Positions 42,528 through 53,837 are shown, counted from the first letter of the stretch. The stretch: DNA of 64,000 nucleotides from Nocardioides currus (GCF_003057875.1 NZ_PYXZ01000007.1:131999-195998); one strand, 5' to 3'. Translations and numbers: made by a program. Notes: generated by a model not told the origin, from the letters alone.

Positions 42528-43342
42528 GACGCGCGCCGACCGGCCAGGGCGTCCTCGCCCGCGGCGCGCATCGCGTCGACCGGAGCCGGCTCGCCGGTGA
42601 AGAGCTCGAACTGCACGGCCGCCTGGTGCAGCAGCAGGTCGAAGCCGCTGACCAGCACCCGGTCGCCGGCCGAGGCCGCCAGCGGCGTGGGCCAGGGGTG
42701 GTAGACGATCTCGAAGAGGGTGGGTACGTCGCCGCACGCCCGCACCAGTCGGTCGTCCTGCGCTTCGGCCGGGATGGTGGAGGCGACCAGGTCGACCTCG
42801 AACCGGCCCGCCTCGTCGAGCCTGCTCACGCCCACCTCGGGGTGGCCGGGGTGCGCGCGCACGGCTTCGAGCGTCTCGACGGCCCGCTCCGGCGAGCGAA
42901 CCACCACCTCCAGTGTCCGCACGCCCAGGTCGGCCAGGGCGAGGCCGATCGAGGTGGCCGTCGCTCCCCCGCCCAGCACCACCGCGGTGGCCAACGGTGC
43001 GGTCGTGCGCTCGCGGATCGCCGCGATCGCACCGGGGATGTCGGTGTTGTCGCCGCGCAGCGTGCCACCGTCGAGGACGATCGTGTTCGCCCCACCGGCC
43101 AGGCGCGCCCGCTCGGTGAGGTCGTCGACCAGCGGCACGGCCTCGCGCTTGAGCGGCATGGTCAGCGAGAGCCCCCGCCACTCCGGTCCGAGGCCGGCCA
43201 GGAAGTCGGGCAGCCCGCCGGAGGCGACCCGGTGGGCGGCGTACGACCAGTCGAGGCCGAGCGCCGCGTAGCCGGCCGCGTGCAGCACCGGTGAGAGGGA
43301 GTGCTCGATCGGGTCGCCGAGCACCCCACACGTGCGTCCCAT
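42524..43342 (-). CDS. aroE: Shikimate dehydrogenase
   Basis: The 272-residue protein has the substrate site GDPIEHSLSPVLHAAGYAALG, the catalytic Lys/Asp pair in SLTMPLKREAVPLVDD and NTDIPGAI, an NADP Rossmann segment VVLGGGATATSIGLAL and the closing LVSGFDLLLHQAAVQFELFTG. It reduces 3-dehydroshikimate. Its start codon shares a base with the mltG stop. Confidence 0.94.
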   Translation of the reverse strand: MGRTCGVLGDPIEHSLSPVLHAAGYAALGLDWSYAAHRVASGGLPDFLAGLGPEWRGLSLTMPLKREAVPLVDDLTERARLAGGANTIVLDGGTLRGDNTDIPGAIAAIRERTTAPLATAVVLGGGATATSIGLALADLGVRTLEVVVRSPERAVETLEAVRAHPGHPEVGVSRLDEAGRFEVDLVASTIPAEAQDDRLVRACGDVPTLFEIVYHPWPTPLAASAGDRVLVSGFDLLLHQAAVQFELFTGEPAPVDAMRAAGEDALAGRRAS

Positions 43343-44487
43343 CAGCAGGCGTCGGACGTCGTGCAGTACTCCGTGAGCTCGGCCTTGTAGCCGAGGAACT
43401 CGTCGTAGGTCTCGGCGAACTTGGTCTCACCGGTCGCGAGGTCCACGGTGACGTAGTAGTACCAGTCGCCGTCGGCGGGGTTGGCCGCCGCGGCGATCGC
43501 GTCGTCGCCGGGCGCCTCGATCGGGGTGGGCGGGAGGCCGGTGCGCGTGTAGGTGTTGTACGGCGTGTCCTGCTCCAGCTGCTCGGTCGTCAGCGCGACG
43601 CCGAGCTCCTGGTCGAGCCCGTAGTTGACCGACGCGTCGATCTGCAGCCGGCCGTTGGTGCCGGCCTGGTCGCCCGGCCCGTCGAGCCGGTTGTAGATGA
43701 CGCGCGAGATCTTCGGCATGTCGTCGCCGCGGCCCTCGGCCTCGACCAGCGAGGCGATGATCATCAGCTCGGCCGGGGTCTTCCCGAGCGCGGACGCCTT
43801 CTCCTCCAGCCCGGCGTCGTCGGCGGCCTGGCGCCAGCGGGCGACCATCGCCGCGAGGACGTCCTTCGGCTTGTCCTTCGGCCCGATCTCGTAGGTCGCG
43901 GGGAACAGGTAGCCCTCGGGGTTGCCCTCGGCGTAGTCGGGCAGCCCCAGCGCGGCGTCGTCCTTGAGCGCGGCGTTCCACTTCGCCAGGCCCCAGTCGG
44001 TGTTCTCGGCGAGCAGGCTCATCACGTCCTCGACGCGCAGTCCCTCGGGGATCGTGACGGTGCTCTTGACCTGGTTGGCGGGGTCGAGGAGGACGTCGAG
44101 GGCGCCCTCGGCCGACATCTCCTTCTTCATGGCGTAGTAGCCGACCTGGATGCCGGCGGAGTCGGGGTCGGCGGCCGCGGCGTCGAGGAACGCCTGCACG
44201 GAGGCGACGACGCCCTCGGCCTTGAGGTTGCGGCCGATCTCGGCGGTCGCGTCGCCCTCGCCGACCTCGAAGGTCACCGAGCCGCTGCCGGGACCGGCGA
44301 AGTCGTCGGCGGAGGAGAACTGGTCGGAGACCCAGTCGACGCCCTTGGTGACGCCGACGTAGAAGCCGCCGACGAGCACGGCGAGCGCCACGAGCACGGC
44401 CAGGCAGCCGGGGATGCCGCGCTTGCGCTTGGCCCGGCGCGCGCCGCCCTCGTAGTAGGGGTCCTCGGGTGACGTCTCGTCACTCAT
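43342..44487 (-). CDS. mltG: Endolytic murein transglycosylase MltG
   Basis: The 381-residue protein has a cytoplasmic basic N-terminus, one membrane span (about 26-46), a LysM-like part (VTFEVGEGDATAEIGRNLKAEGVV) and the YceG catalytic region with LMIIASLVEAEGRGDDMPKISRVIYNRL (catalytic Glu) and LQIDASVNYGL. It ends nascent glycan strands. ATG 44487 is the first Met before the cytoplasmic segment and overlaps ruvX by 8 bp. Confidence 0.93.
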   Translation of the reverse strand: MSDETSPEDPYYEGGARRAKRKRGIPGCLAVLVALAVLVGGFYVGVTKGVDWVSDQFSSADDFAGPGSGSVTFEVGEGDATAEIGRNLKAEGVVASVQAFLDAAAADPDSAGIQVGYYAMKKEMSAEGALDVLLDPANQVKSTVTIPEGLRVEDVMSLLAENTDWGLAKWNAALKDDAALGLPDYAEGNPEGYLFPATYEIGPKDKPKDVLAAMVARWRQAADDAGLEEKASALGKTPAELMIIASLVEAEGRGDDMPKISRVIYNRLDGPGDQAGTNGRLQIDASVNYGLDQELGVALTTEQLEQDTPYNTYTRTGLPPTPIEAPGDDAIAAAANPADGDWYYYVTVDLATGETKFAETYDEFLGYKAELTEYCTTSDAC

Positions 44488-44950
44488 CACTGACCTCGAC
44501 GATCTCTCCAGGCGCACTGCCACTCGCGCGTTCGGTGTCCAAAGCGTTCTGCAGGATGAGGACGGCTGCCGCCATGTCGACCACAGACCTCCGATCCGCT
44601 CCGGTGCGACCCCGCTCGCGCAGCATCGACTCCGCGGACACAGTCGTCAGGCGCTCATCACACAGCCTGACGGGCACCGGATCAACCTGACGCGCCAGCA
44701 GCGCGGCGAACTCGCGGACCTTGGCCGCGGCCGGTCCCTCGCCTCCCGACAACGACCGTGGCAGTCCCACGACGACCTCGACGGCCTCGTGCTCGGCCAC
44801 GAGACGACGCAGCCGGGACACGTCGCCGCGGCCCCGGCGGACGGTCTCGAGGGGGGTCGCCAGGAAGCCCGACGGGTCGCTGCGGGCGACGCCGATGCGC
44901 GCATCGCCCGGGTCGAGACCGAGGCGGACCCCTCGCCGTACGTCGGGCAT
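44480..44950 (-). CDS. ruvX: Holliday junction resolvase-like YqgF/RuvX
   Basis: The 156-residue protein has an RNase H-like fold with RLGLDPGDARIGVARSDPSG (first acidic residue), VVVGLPRSLSGGEGPAA, VRLCDERLTTVSAESML and the last Asp in DRRSVVDMAAAVLILQNAL. The family processes the 5' end of pre-16S rRNA and/or junctions. One-base overlap with the alaS stop. Confidence 0.93.
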   Translation of the reverse strand: MPDVRRGVRLGLDPGDARIGVARSDPSGFLATPLETVRRGRGDVSRLRRLVAEHEAVEVVVGLPRSLSGGEGPAAAKVREFAALLARQVDPVPVRLCDERLTTVSAESMLRERGRTGADRRSVVDMAAAVLILQNALDTERASGSAPGEIVEVSDE

Positions 44951-47619
44951 CAGGCGCCGGCCACCCGCGCGACCTCGGCCAGGACGGCGGCGAGCGCCTC
45001 GTCCAGGCGACCGGTGTCGGTGCCGCCGCCCTGCGCGACGTCGGCCTTGCCGCCCCCCTTGCCGTCGACGAAGGAGCCGACCAGACGGACCAGGTCGTTG
45101 GCACTCACGCCACGGTCACGGGCGGCATCGTTGACCGCTCCGACCAGCGACACCCTCCCGTCCTTGACACCGGCGATCAGCACGGCGCCGGGGCGGTCGA
45201 GCTTGCTGCGGACGTCGAGGGCCAGGGTGCGTACGTCGCCGCCCGCCGCGCCGTCGACGCGCTGGGCGACGACGGAGATCCCGTTGACGTCGGTGGCCGT
45301 CGACACCATCGCCGCGCCGCCGGCCAGCAGCTGCGTCAGGCGCGCGCGCTCGACCTCCTTCTCGACCGACTTGAGCCGGTCGACGAGGTCGGCGACGCGG
45401 CCGACGAGGTCGTCGGGCTGGGTCTTGAGCATCGTCGTCAGCTGGCCGACGACGTCCCGCTCGCGGGCGAGGTAGTCGAAGCCCTCGACGCCGGTGAACG
45501 CCTCGATGCGACGGCTGCCGGAGCCGACGCTCGCCTCGCCGGTGACGACGATCGTGCCGATCTGGGACGAGTGCTCGACGTGGGTGCCGCCGCAGAGCTC
45601 GCGCGACCACGGGCCGCCGATCTCGACGACGCGGACCTTCGTGTTGTCGTAGGTCTCGCCGAACAGCGCGATCGCGCCCCAGTCGCGGGCCTGCTCGAGG
45701 GTCATGTAGTCCCAGGCGACGGGCAGGTCGGAGCGCAGCGCCTGCTGCGAGACCTGCTCGATCTCGCGCACCTGCTCGGGGCTCAGGGCCTGGGTCCACC
45801 CGAAGTCGAGGCGGAGGTAGCCGGGGCGGTTGAACGAGCCCGACTGCAGCGCACTGGGGCCGAGCACCTGCCGCAGCGCGGCGTGCACGACGTGCGTGCC
45901 GGAGTGGGCCTGCCTCGCCCCGATGCGCCAGCCGGGGTCGACCTTGGCGAGGAGGCCCTTCGCATCGGCGCTGAGCTCGCCCTCGGTGACCCGCACCTGG
46001 TGGACGACCAGCCCCTTGATCGGTCGCTGGACGTCGAGCACCTCGAGGCGCCCGCCCTCGAAGTCGATGACCCCGGCGTCGGCGGCCTGGCCGCCCGACT
46101 CGGCGTAGAACGGCGTACGGTCGAGCACGAGCTCGCCGATCTCGCCCTCGCCCAGGGCCTGCGTCGCGCCGCCGCCCGAGAGCAGCGCCAGCGGGCGCGA
46201 CTCGGTCTCGAGGGTCTCGTAGGCCAGCCACTCGGTCGGACCGTTGGCGTCCAGGATCCCCCGGTAGACGGTGGTGTCGGCGTGCTGGCCCTTCTTCGCC
46301 TTGGCGTCCGCCTTGGCCCGCTCGCGCTGCTCGGCCATGAGCGCGCGGAAGCCGGGCTCGTCGACGACGAGGCCCTGCTCCGCGGCCATCTCGAGCGTCA
46401 GGTCGATCGGGAAGCCGTAGGTGTCGTGCAGCGCGAACGCCTGCTCACCCGCGAGCGTCGTCGCGCCGGCCGCCTTCACGTCCGAGGCCGCGAGGTCGAA
46501 GATCTGCGTGCCGGCCTGCAGCGTCTTGCGGAACGTGTCCTCCTCGCCGTACGCCACGCGGGCGATGCGGTCCCAGTCGCGGGTGAGGTCGGAGTAGGTC
46601 TCGGCCATCTTGTCGCGCGAGACGGGCATCAGCTCGGGCAGCGCCGGGTCCTCGTAGCCGAGGAGGCGCATGGAGCGTACGGCGCGGCGCAGGAGCCGCC
46701 GCAGCACGTAGCCGCGACCCTCGTTGCCGGGAGTCACACCGTCGCCGATGAGCATCATCGAGCTGCGGACGTGGTCGGCGACGACCCGGAACCGGACGTC
46801 GTCCTCGTGGTCGGCGCCGTACTTCTTGCCGGAGAGCTCCATCGCACGCTCGATCACCGGGAACATCACGTCGATCTCGTACATGTTCTCGACGCCCTGG
46901 GTCATGAACGCGACGCGCTCCAGGCCCATGCCCGTGTCGATGTTCTTCTTGGGCAGCGAGCCCGCGATGTCGAAGTCCTCCTTGGAGCGCACCGCGGAGA
47001 GCTCGTCCTGCATGAAGACGAGGTTCCAGAACTCGAGGTAGCGGTCCTCGGCGGAGAAGTCGCCGTCGGCGCCGTACGCCGGACCCCGGTCGATCAGGAT
47101 CTCCGAGCACGGGCCGCCGGGTCCGGGCACGCCCATCGACCAGTAGTTCTCCGTCTTGCCGAGGCGCGCGATGCGCTCGTCGGGCAGCCCGGTGATCTTC
47201 TTCCACAGCGCCACGGCCTCGGCGTCGTCGACGTAGACGCTGGGGTAGAGCTTGTCCTCGGGGAAGCCCCAGCCGCCGTCGGACTGCGGCTTGGTGACCA
47301 GGTCCCACGCCAGCTCGATGGCGCGCTCCTTGAAGTAGTCGCCGAAGGAGAAGTTGCCGCACATCTCGAAGAACGTGCCGTGGCGGGTGGTCTTGCCGAC
47401 GTCCTCGATGTCGGGCGTGCGCACGCACTTCTGGATGCTCACCGCGCGCTCGTAGGGCGGGGTCTCCTGGCCGAGGAAGTAGGGCTTGAACGGGACCATC
47501 CCGGCGGGGACGAACAGCAGGTTGGGGTCGCTGGCCAGCACGCTCGCGGACGGGACGGCCGTGTGCCCGGCCGCTTCGAAGTGAGCAACGAAGCGGCGGC
47601 GGATCTCACTGGTGTCCAT
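44950..47619 (-). CDS. alaS: Alanine-tRNA ligase
   Basis: The 889-residue protein is full length. It has the class II core (MDTSEIRRRFVAHFEAAGH, FVPAGMVPFKPYFLGQETPPYERAVSIQKCVRTPDIEDVG, GMGLERVAFMTQGVENMYE), the editing-domain zinc ligands (SGTHVVHAALRQVLG, CGGTHVEHSSQIG) and the C-terminal DHHA1/C-Ala part ending KADVAQGGGTDTGRLDEAL. It charges tRNA-Ala and edits Ser/Gly. The start overlaps the DUF6167 gene by 14 bp. Confidence 0.98.
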   Translation of the reverse strand: MDTSEIRRRFVAHFEAAGHTAVPSASVLASDPNLLFVPAGMVPFKPYFLGQETPPYERAVSIQKCVRTPDIEDVGKTTRHGTFFEMCGNFSFGDYFKERAIELAWDLVTKPQSDGGWGFPEDKLYPSVYVDDAEAVALWKKITGLPDERIARLGKTENYWSMGVPGPGGPCSEILIDRGPAYGADGDFSAEDRYLEFWNLVFMQDELSAVRSKEDFDIAGSLPKKNIDTGMGLERVAFMTQGVENMYEIDVMFPVIERAMELSGKKYGADHEDDVRFRVVADHVRSSMMLIGDGVTPGNEGRGYVLRRLLRRAVRSMRLLGYEDPALPELMPVSRDKMAETYSDLTRDWDRIARVAYGEEDTFRKTLQAGTQIFDLAASDVKAAGATTLAGEQAFALHDTYGFPIDLTLEMAAEQGLVVDEPGFRALMAEQRERAKADAKAKKGQHADTTVYRGILDANGPTEWLAYETLETESRPLALLSGGGATQALGEGEIGELVLDRTPFYAESGGQAADAGVIDFEGGRLEVLDVQRPIKGLVVHQVRVTEGELSADAKGLLAKVDPGWRIGARQAHSGTHVVHAALRQVLGPSALQSGSFNRPGYLRLDFGWTQALSPEQVREIEQVSQQALRSDLPVAWDYMTLEQARDWGAIALFGETYDNTKVRVVEIGGPWSRELCGGTHVEHSSQIGTIVVTGEASVGSGSRRIEAFTGVEGFDYLARERDVVGQLTTMLKTQPDDLVGRVADLVDRLKSVEKEVERARLTQLLAGGAAMVSTATDVNGISVVAQRVDGAAGGDVRTLALDVRSKLDRPGAVLIAGVKDGRVSLVGAVNDAARDRGVSANDLVRLVGSFVDGKGGGKADVAQGGGTDTGRLDEALAAVLAEVARVAGA

Positions 47620-47869
47620 CAGGTGTCTCTCTGTTCGTCGTCAGCTCGGGAATGCCATGGGGCACCAGCCCCAGGCGTTCGCGCAACTCGGTTTCCTTCT
47701 CGGCCTGCCCGGCGGCGACCTCGTCGCGGAACAGCCTCACCCCGACGCCGAGCCCGCTCAGGCGATCGCGGAGCCCGTCCGCTGTGAGCGACTCGGCCGC
47801 CCTCCGGGCACGGGTCATCGCGTAGACGCCCGCCCCTGCTCCGGCCACGAACCACAGCGACCTCGCCAT
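47606..47869 (-). CDS. DUF6167 family protein
   Basis: The 87-residue protein starts MARSLWFVAGAGAGVYAMTRARRAAESLTADGLRDRLSGLGVGVRLF, a short hydrophobic segment followed by a helix, as in the DUF6167 proteins found between DUF948 and alaS in many actinobacteria. Function unknown; position and size are the best evidence. Confidence 0.85.
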   Translation of the reverse strand: MARSLWFVAGAGAGVYAMTRARRAAESLTADGLRDRLSGLGVGVRLFRDEVAAGQAEKETELRERLGLVPHGIPELTTNRETPDGHQ

Positions 47870-48363
47870 CAGGCGGCGTCCTCCCCGGTCATCCCCGAGC
47901 GTTCACGTGCCTGGAGGTCGCGCAGGGCGGCCTTCAGGTCGGCCCGGCGCTGCTTGCGGGCGCGCTTGACCTCGCGCCTCATCTCGAAGCGGATCCGGTT
48001 GCGGGTCTCGGGGGCGAGTGCTCGCCGCAGGCCGTGGGCGAGGCCGGCCGCCTTCACCACGCTCTCGCGGGCCACGATGTCGGCGAACAGCGCGCCGTCG
48101 ATGCGGGCCGGCACGAGCGGCGCTCCAGGGGTCCGGTCGTCGGGTTCGTCCTGGTCGACGGCCGTGATGACGTACGTCGCCTGCTCGACCGCCGCGGTCG
48201 TGCGCGCCTCGGTCGGCTCGACCGCGTGGGCGGCGGTCTCGAGCTCGGCCACGCGCGCGGCCAGGCGTCGGGTGCTGCGCCACAGCAACGCGCAGGCGAG
48301 CAACAGGACCAGCGCCACGGCGCCTGCTGCGGCCACCGCCAGCCACGTCTGCTCGTCGTTCAC
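47869..48363 (-). CDS. DUF948-position membrane-anchored protein
   Basis: The 164-residue protein has one N-terminal membrane span (WLAVAAAGAVALVLLLACALLW), a coiled-coil start (RRLAARVAELETAAHAV) and a basic C-terminal helix (EMRREVKRARKQRRADLKAALRDLQAR). In related genomes this slot upstream of DUF6167-alaS holds a DUF948 protein; this one is divergent from that family. GTG 48363 is set by TAGGGT 7 nt upstream, and it leads the alaS-aro operon. Confidence 0.75.
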   Translation of the reverse strand: MNDEQTWLAVAAAGAVALVLLLACALLWRSTRRLAARVAELETAAHAVEPTEARTTAAVEQATYVITAVDQDEPDDRTPGAPLVPARIDGALFADIVARESVVKAAGLAHGLRRALAPETRNRIRFEMRREVKRARKQRRADLKAALRDLQARERSGMTGEDAA

Positions 48364-48370
48364 CTGCGAA

Positions 48371-48376
48371 ACCCTA
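48371..48376 (-). promoter_or_regulatory. Leaderless-type -10 TAGGGT heading the alaS-aro operon
   Basis: On the minus strand TAGGGT lies 7 nt before GTG 48363. It is the only strong promoter-like signal before the 10.6-kb gene run. Confidence 0.6.
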
Positions 48377-48411
48377 TAGCCCGGTGGGTCGGCGCCGTGA
48401 GCCGAGCGGGG

Positions 48412-48981
48412 TCAGGCACGGCTGACGAGCAGGTAGCGCTCATCGGTGATGTCCTTGCCCCAGAAGACCGGCTCGGGGAGCTGGCGCACCACGGCCTCCG
48501 AGCGGGCGGTGCGGACGATCGCCTCCGCCTCCGCCGCACGCAGCCCGGCCCCGGTCATCCAGTGGCCCTCCACCAGCACGAGCGTCCCGCCCGGCGCGAG
48601 CAGGTCGACCCAGCGCGCGACGGCCGCCTCGGGGTCGGTCATGGCCCACAGCACGTGCCGGCTCAGCACCACGTCGTAGGCCCCGACCTCGAGGGGCGGA
48701 CGCGCGGCGTCGGCGACCACGAACTGCGACTCGGGGACCTTGAGCCGGGCCCGGCGGACCATCTCCGGCGAGAAGTCGACGCCGTCGACGGTGAACCCCT
48801 CGTCGACCAGCAGCCGGGAGAGGGTGCCGGTCCCGCACCCGAGGTCGGCGACCCGCCCGCTCGGGGGCAGCACGCCCAGGAGGAGGTCGCGCCACGCGGC
48901 GCGGGTGTGCTCGTCGGCCAGCCCGTGGTCGGGCTCGTCGTCGAAGGTGGCTGCTTCCTGGTCCCACAGCTCCTGGCTCAT
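48412..48981 (-). CDS. Class I SAM-dependent methyltransferase
   Basis: The 189-residue protein has motif I VADLGCGTGTLSRLLVDEGF, VDGVDFSPEMVRRAR, FVVADAARPPLEVGAYDVVLSRHVLWAM and LAPGGTLVLVEGHWM. The compact size and the lack of an N-terminal extension give no acceptor hint. It lies 4 bp after rarA and is probably the last gene of the transporter-rarA transcript. Confidence 0.88.
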   Translation of the reverse strand: MSQELWDQEAATFDDEPDHGLADEHTRAAWRDLLLGVLPPSGRVADLGCGTGTLSRLLVDEGFTVDGVDFSPEMVRRARLKVPESQFVVADAARPPLEVGAYDVVLSRHVLWAMTDPEAAVARWVDLLAPGGTLVLVEGHWMTGAGLRAAEAEAIVRTARSEAVVRQLPEPVFWGKDITDERYLLVSRA

Positions 48982-48985
48982 GGCG

Positions 48986-50347
48986 TCACTTCCCGCGGAT
49001 GATCTTGCGGACCCGTTCCCAGCGGTCCTTGATGGCGGCCTCGGCACCGAGGGCCGTCGGTCGGTAGTAGGCAGCGTCCTCGATGACGTCGGGGGCGTAC
49101 TGCTGCTCGGCGATGCCGAAGGGCTCGTCGTGGCTGTACGTGTACGTCGCACCGTGACCGATCTTCTTCGAGCCGGCGTAGTGGGCGTCGCGCAGGTGCG
49201 GGGGGACGTTGCCGATCTTGCCGGCGCGCACGTCCGCGGTGGCGGCGTCGATGGCCGTGGTCACGGCGTTGGACTTGGGCGCGACCGCGAGCGCGATCGT
49301 GGCCTGCGCGAGGTTGAGCCGGGCCTCGGGCATCCCGATCAGCTGCACGGCCTGGGCCGCGGCCACGGCGGTGGTCAGGGCGGTCGGGTCGGCGAGCCCG
49401 ACGTCCTCGCTGGCCAGGATCACCAGCCGCCGGGCGATGAACCGCGGGTCCTCGCCGGCCTCCATCATCCGGGCGAGGTAGTGCAGGGACGCGTCGACGT
49501 CGGAGCCGCGCACCGACTTGATGAAGGCGCTGATCACGTCGTAGTGCTGGTCGCCCTGGCGGTCGTAGCGGACCGCGGCCTGGTCGACGGCCGTCTCGGC
49601 GGTGCCGAGGTCGATCGTCGCGCTGCCCTGCGACCTCGCCGCGCCGGCCGCGGCCTCGAGGTAGGTCAGCACCCGACGCGCGTCGCCCCCGGCCAGCCGG
49701 ACCAGGTGGGCCTGCGCGTCCTCGTCGATCTCGAACGCTCCGTCCAGGCCGCGCTCGTCGACCAGCGCCTGCTCGACCACGGCGACGATGTCGTCATCGG
49801 TCAGGGACTCCAGGCGCAGCAGCAGGCTGCGCGACAGCAGGGGCGAGATGACCGAGAAGAAGGGGTTCTCCGTGGTCGCGGCAACGAGCGTGACCCAACG
49901 GTTCTCGACCCCGGGCAGCAGGGCGTCCTGCTGCGCCTTGGTGAAACGGTGCACCTCGTCGACGAAGAGCACCGTCTCGCTGCCGCCGCGGGCCAGCTCG
50001 GAGCGGGCGGCGTCGATGGCAGCGCGCACCTCCTTGACCCCGGCGGCGACGGCCGAGACCTCGACGAAGCGGCGCTGCGTCTGCTGGCTGACGATCGAGG
50101 CGATGGTGGTCTTGCCCGTGCCGGGCGGACCCCACAGCAGCAGCGACATCGACTGGTCGCCCTCGATCAGCTGGCGCAGCGGCGATCCCGCGGAGCGCAG
50201 CTGCGACTGCCCGACCAGCTCGTCGAGCGTGCGTGGACGCATGCGTACGGCGAGGGGCGCCGACGCGTGCGTGTTGGCGCCGAGCGAGCCACCCCCGGGC
50301 ACGCCGGTGACGGCGTGCTCGGGGATCTCGAAGAGGGAGTCGTTCAA
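48986..50347 (-). CDS. rarA: Replication-associated recombination protein A
   Basis: The 453-residue AAA+ ATPase is normal length. It has [15 protein letters not shown], Walker [20 protein letters not shown], Walker [13 protein letters not shown], sensor [11 protein letters not shown] and the RarA C-terminal domain ([49 protein letters not shown]). It acts at stalled forks. The reading frame opens at TTG 50347, directly after the ABC transporter stop; a start at a later codon is possible. Confidence 0.95.
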   Translation of the reverse strand: MNDSLFEIPEHAVTGVPGGGSLGANTHASAPLAVRMRPRTLDELVGQSQLRSAGSPLRQLIEGDQSMSLLLWGPPGTGKTTIASIVSQQTQRRFVEVSAVAAGVKEVRAAIDAARSELARGGSETVLFVDEVHRFTKAQQDALLPGVENRWVTLVAATTENPFFSVISPLLSRSLLLRLESLTDDDIVAVVEQALVDERGLDGAFEIDEDAQAHLVRLAGGDARRVLTYLEAAAGAARSQGSATIDLGTAETAVDQAAVRYDRQGDQHYDVISAFIKSVRGSDVDASLHYLARMMEAGEDPRFIARRLVILASEDVGLADPTALTTAVAAAQAVQLIGMPEARLNLAQATIALAVAPKSNAVTTAIDAATADVRAGKIGNVPPHLRDAHYAGSKKIGHGATYTYSHDEPFGIAEQQYAPDVIEDAAYYRPTALGAEAAIKDRWERVRKIIRGK

Positions 50348-50348
50348 G

Positions 50349-51667
<1,319 letters not shown>

Positions 51668-51671
<4 letters not shown>

Positions 51672-52777
51672 CGGTTCTCCTCGACCAGCTCGGGAGCGAT
51701 CTCCGGCAGCACTTCGGCCTGGTAGATCGCGTCGGGGTTGGCCAGGTGGCAGCGCTTGAGGTGCTCGACGCGCGACGCGGCCGGGGTCAGTGCGGGCAGC
51801 TTCTCCGAGCACAGGTTGCCGGGCACCTTGTCGGTGAACGAGCAGCGAGGGTGGAAGGAGCAGCCGGACGGCGGGCTCAGGAGGCTCGGCGGGTTGCCGG
51901 GGATGGGGATGAGCCGGGCGTCGGTGCTCGCCTGCACGTCGGGGATGCTGGAGAGCAGGCCCCACGTGTAGGGCATCTCCGGGTGGGTCAGGATCTCCTT
52001 GGTGGTGCCGTACTCCACGCAGCGCCCGGCGTACATCACCAGCACGTCGTCGGCCATCTCGGCGATGACGCCGAGGTCGTGGGTGATGATGATGACGGCG
52101 GAGTTGAACTCGCGCTGGAGGTCCTGCAGCAGGTCGAGGATCTGCGCCTGCACGGTCACGTCGAGCGCCGTGGTGGGCTCGTCGGCGATGAGCAGGGACG
52201 GGTCGTTGATCAGGCCCATGGCGATCATCGCGCGCTGGCGCATGCCGCCGGAGAACTGGTGCGGGAAGTCGTCGACGCGACGGTCGGGCTGCGGGATGCC
52301 GACGCGGTCGAGCATCTCGATGGCCTTGCGCCGGGCGTCACGGTCGCTCGCGCTGGGGTGGTGCACCTGGTAGGCCTCCGCCAGCTGCGCGCCGATCTTG
52401 TAGAACGGGTGCAGCGCGGCGAGCGCGTCCTGGAAGATCATCGAGACCGTGTTGCCGCGCAGCTTGCGCATGCGGGCCTCCGAGAGCCCCACGACCTCGG
52501 TGCCGTCGACCCGGATCGAGCCCGTGATGGTGCTGGACTTGGCGTCGTGCAGGCCGAGGACGGCCATGCTCGACACCGACTTGCCGGAGCCCGACTCCCC
52601 CACGATGCCGAGGGTCTTGCCCATCTCGACGGAGTAGCTGAGTCCCTGGACCGCCGAGACCGGACCGTCCTGGGTCGGGAAGCTGACCGTGAGGTCCTCG
52701 ACCTCGAGGATCGGTCCGCCGGAGCGCTCGGAGCGGGCCGCCTGGCCCGGGTCGGAGCTGGAAACAGTGCTGGTCAC
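51668..52777 (-). CDS. Oligopeptide/dipeptide ABC transporter ATP-binding protein (D-type)
   Basis: The 369-residue protein has Walker A LGIVGESGSGKSVSSMAVLGL, MIFQDALAALHPFYKIG, signature HQFSGGMRQRAMIAMGL and Walker B LLIADEPTTALDVTVQ. The C-terminal motif CSFHPRCSFTDKVPGNLC has the cysteines found in this transporter family. GTG 52777 overlaps the permease stop. With the F-type subunit it forms the heterodimeric motor. Confidence 0.94.
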
Positions 52778-53781
52778 GAAAGCCTCACCCTCGGGTCGAG
52801 AATGCTGTAGACGATGTCGACGATCAGGTTGCTGACGATGAGCATCACCGCGGAGAACATCGCGGTCGCCGCCACCACGGGCAGGTCCTTGTTGCCGACC
52901 GCCTGCAGGCTCCACCAGCCGATGCCCTGGATCTCGAAGATCCGCTCGGTGAAGATCGTGCCCGCCAGCAGGATGCCGAAGTCGATGCCGAAGATGGTCA
53001 CGACCGGGACCAGGGCGGCCCTCAGCCCGTGCTTGTAGACGATGGTGCGCGCCGGCAGGCCCTTGGCCTTCGCCGTACGGATGTAGTCCTCGCTCAGGGC
53101 CTCGACCATCGCACCGCGGGTGTAACGCGTGTACTGCGTGCAGCCGAAGATGCCGAGCGCCACCCAGGCCAGGAAGAGCCCGCCGAACCACTTCAGCGGC
53201 CCGTCGGATATCGGTGAGAAGTAGCCGACGTCGGAGACGAAGGGCGCCTCCCAGAGCACCGTGAGGTAGAGCCACGTCAGGAGGGCGAAGAGGTAGTACG
53301 GGATGGAGCTGAGGAACAAGAAGCTGGACACGAGCGCCTTGTCGGTGACCGTGCCGCGCCGTCTGGCTGCGGCGACACCGATCGGGATGCCGAAGAGGAG
53401 GTAGAGGAAGGCTCCACCCACGGCGACGGAGGCCGTCGCGGGGAGCCGGCTGACGAGCTCCTCGGTCACGGGCTGCTTCGTGTTGTAGGACAGGCCCAGG
53501 CAGGGCGCGTCGCACTGGTAGGTCGTGGCTCCGAAGGTGATCTCGCGTCCGGCGAAGATGCCCTTCACGAACTTCCCGTACTCGGAGTAGATCGGGTTGT
53601 TGTAGCCGAGGTTCTCTTGGTAGATCTCGATGCGGTCGCCGCAGCGGTTGCTGGTCTCGCGGTCGCAGATGGCCTGTGCGGGCTTCGACGGGCCGTACCA
53701 GAACAGGGCGAACACGGCCATGGACACGAGCACCACGACGAGGAACCCCGAAATGAGCCGCTTGACGATATAGGCGAACAT
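52774..53781 (-). CDS. Oligopeptide ABC transporter permease (B-type)
   Basis: The 335-residue protein has the B-type N-terminus MFAYIVKRLISGFLVVVLVSMAVFALFW, an external loop with four cysteines (AICDRETSNRCGD, QCDAPC) and five further membrane spans. The EAA loop reads MVEALSEDYIRTAKAKGL. It forms half of the membrane channel. RBS GGGAGAG lies 7-8 nt upstream of ATG 53781. Confidence 0.93.
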   Translation of the reverse strand: MFAYIVKRLISGFLVVVLVSMAVFALFWYGPSKPAQAICDRETSNRCGDRIEIYQENLGYNNPIYSEYGKFVKGIFAGREITFGATTYQCDAPCLGLSYNTKQPVTEELVSRLPATASVAVGGAFLYLLFGIPIGVAAARRRGTVTDKALVSSFLFLSSIPYYLFALLTWLYLTVLWEAPFVSDVGYFSPISDGPLKWFGGLFLAWVALGIFGCTQYTRYTRGAMVEALSEDYIRTAKAKGLPARTIVYKHGLRAALVPVVTIFGIDFGILLAGTIFTERIFEIQGIGWWSLQAVGNKDLPVVAATAMFSAVMLIVSNLIVDIVYSILDPRVRLS

Positions 53782-53837
53782 CGCAGTCTCTCCCGGTATT
53801 GGTGGAGGGGGGTGATGGATGAGGTCCGGGCTGGCGA

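Noticed and set aside
44758..47787. About 1000-codon open frame antisense to alaS
   Set aside because: Shadow of the alaS coding frame; composition is biased and no domain is recognisable.
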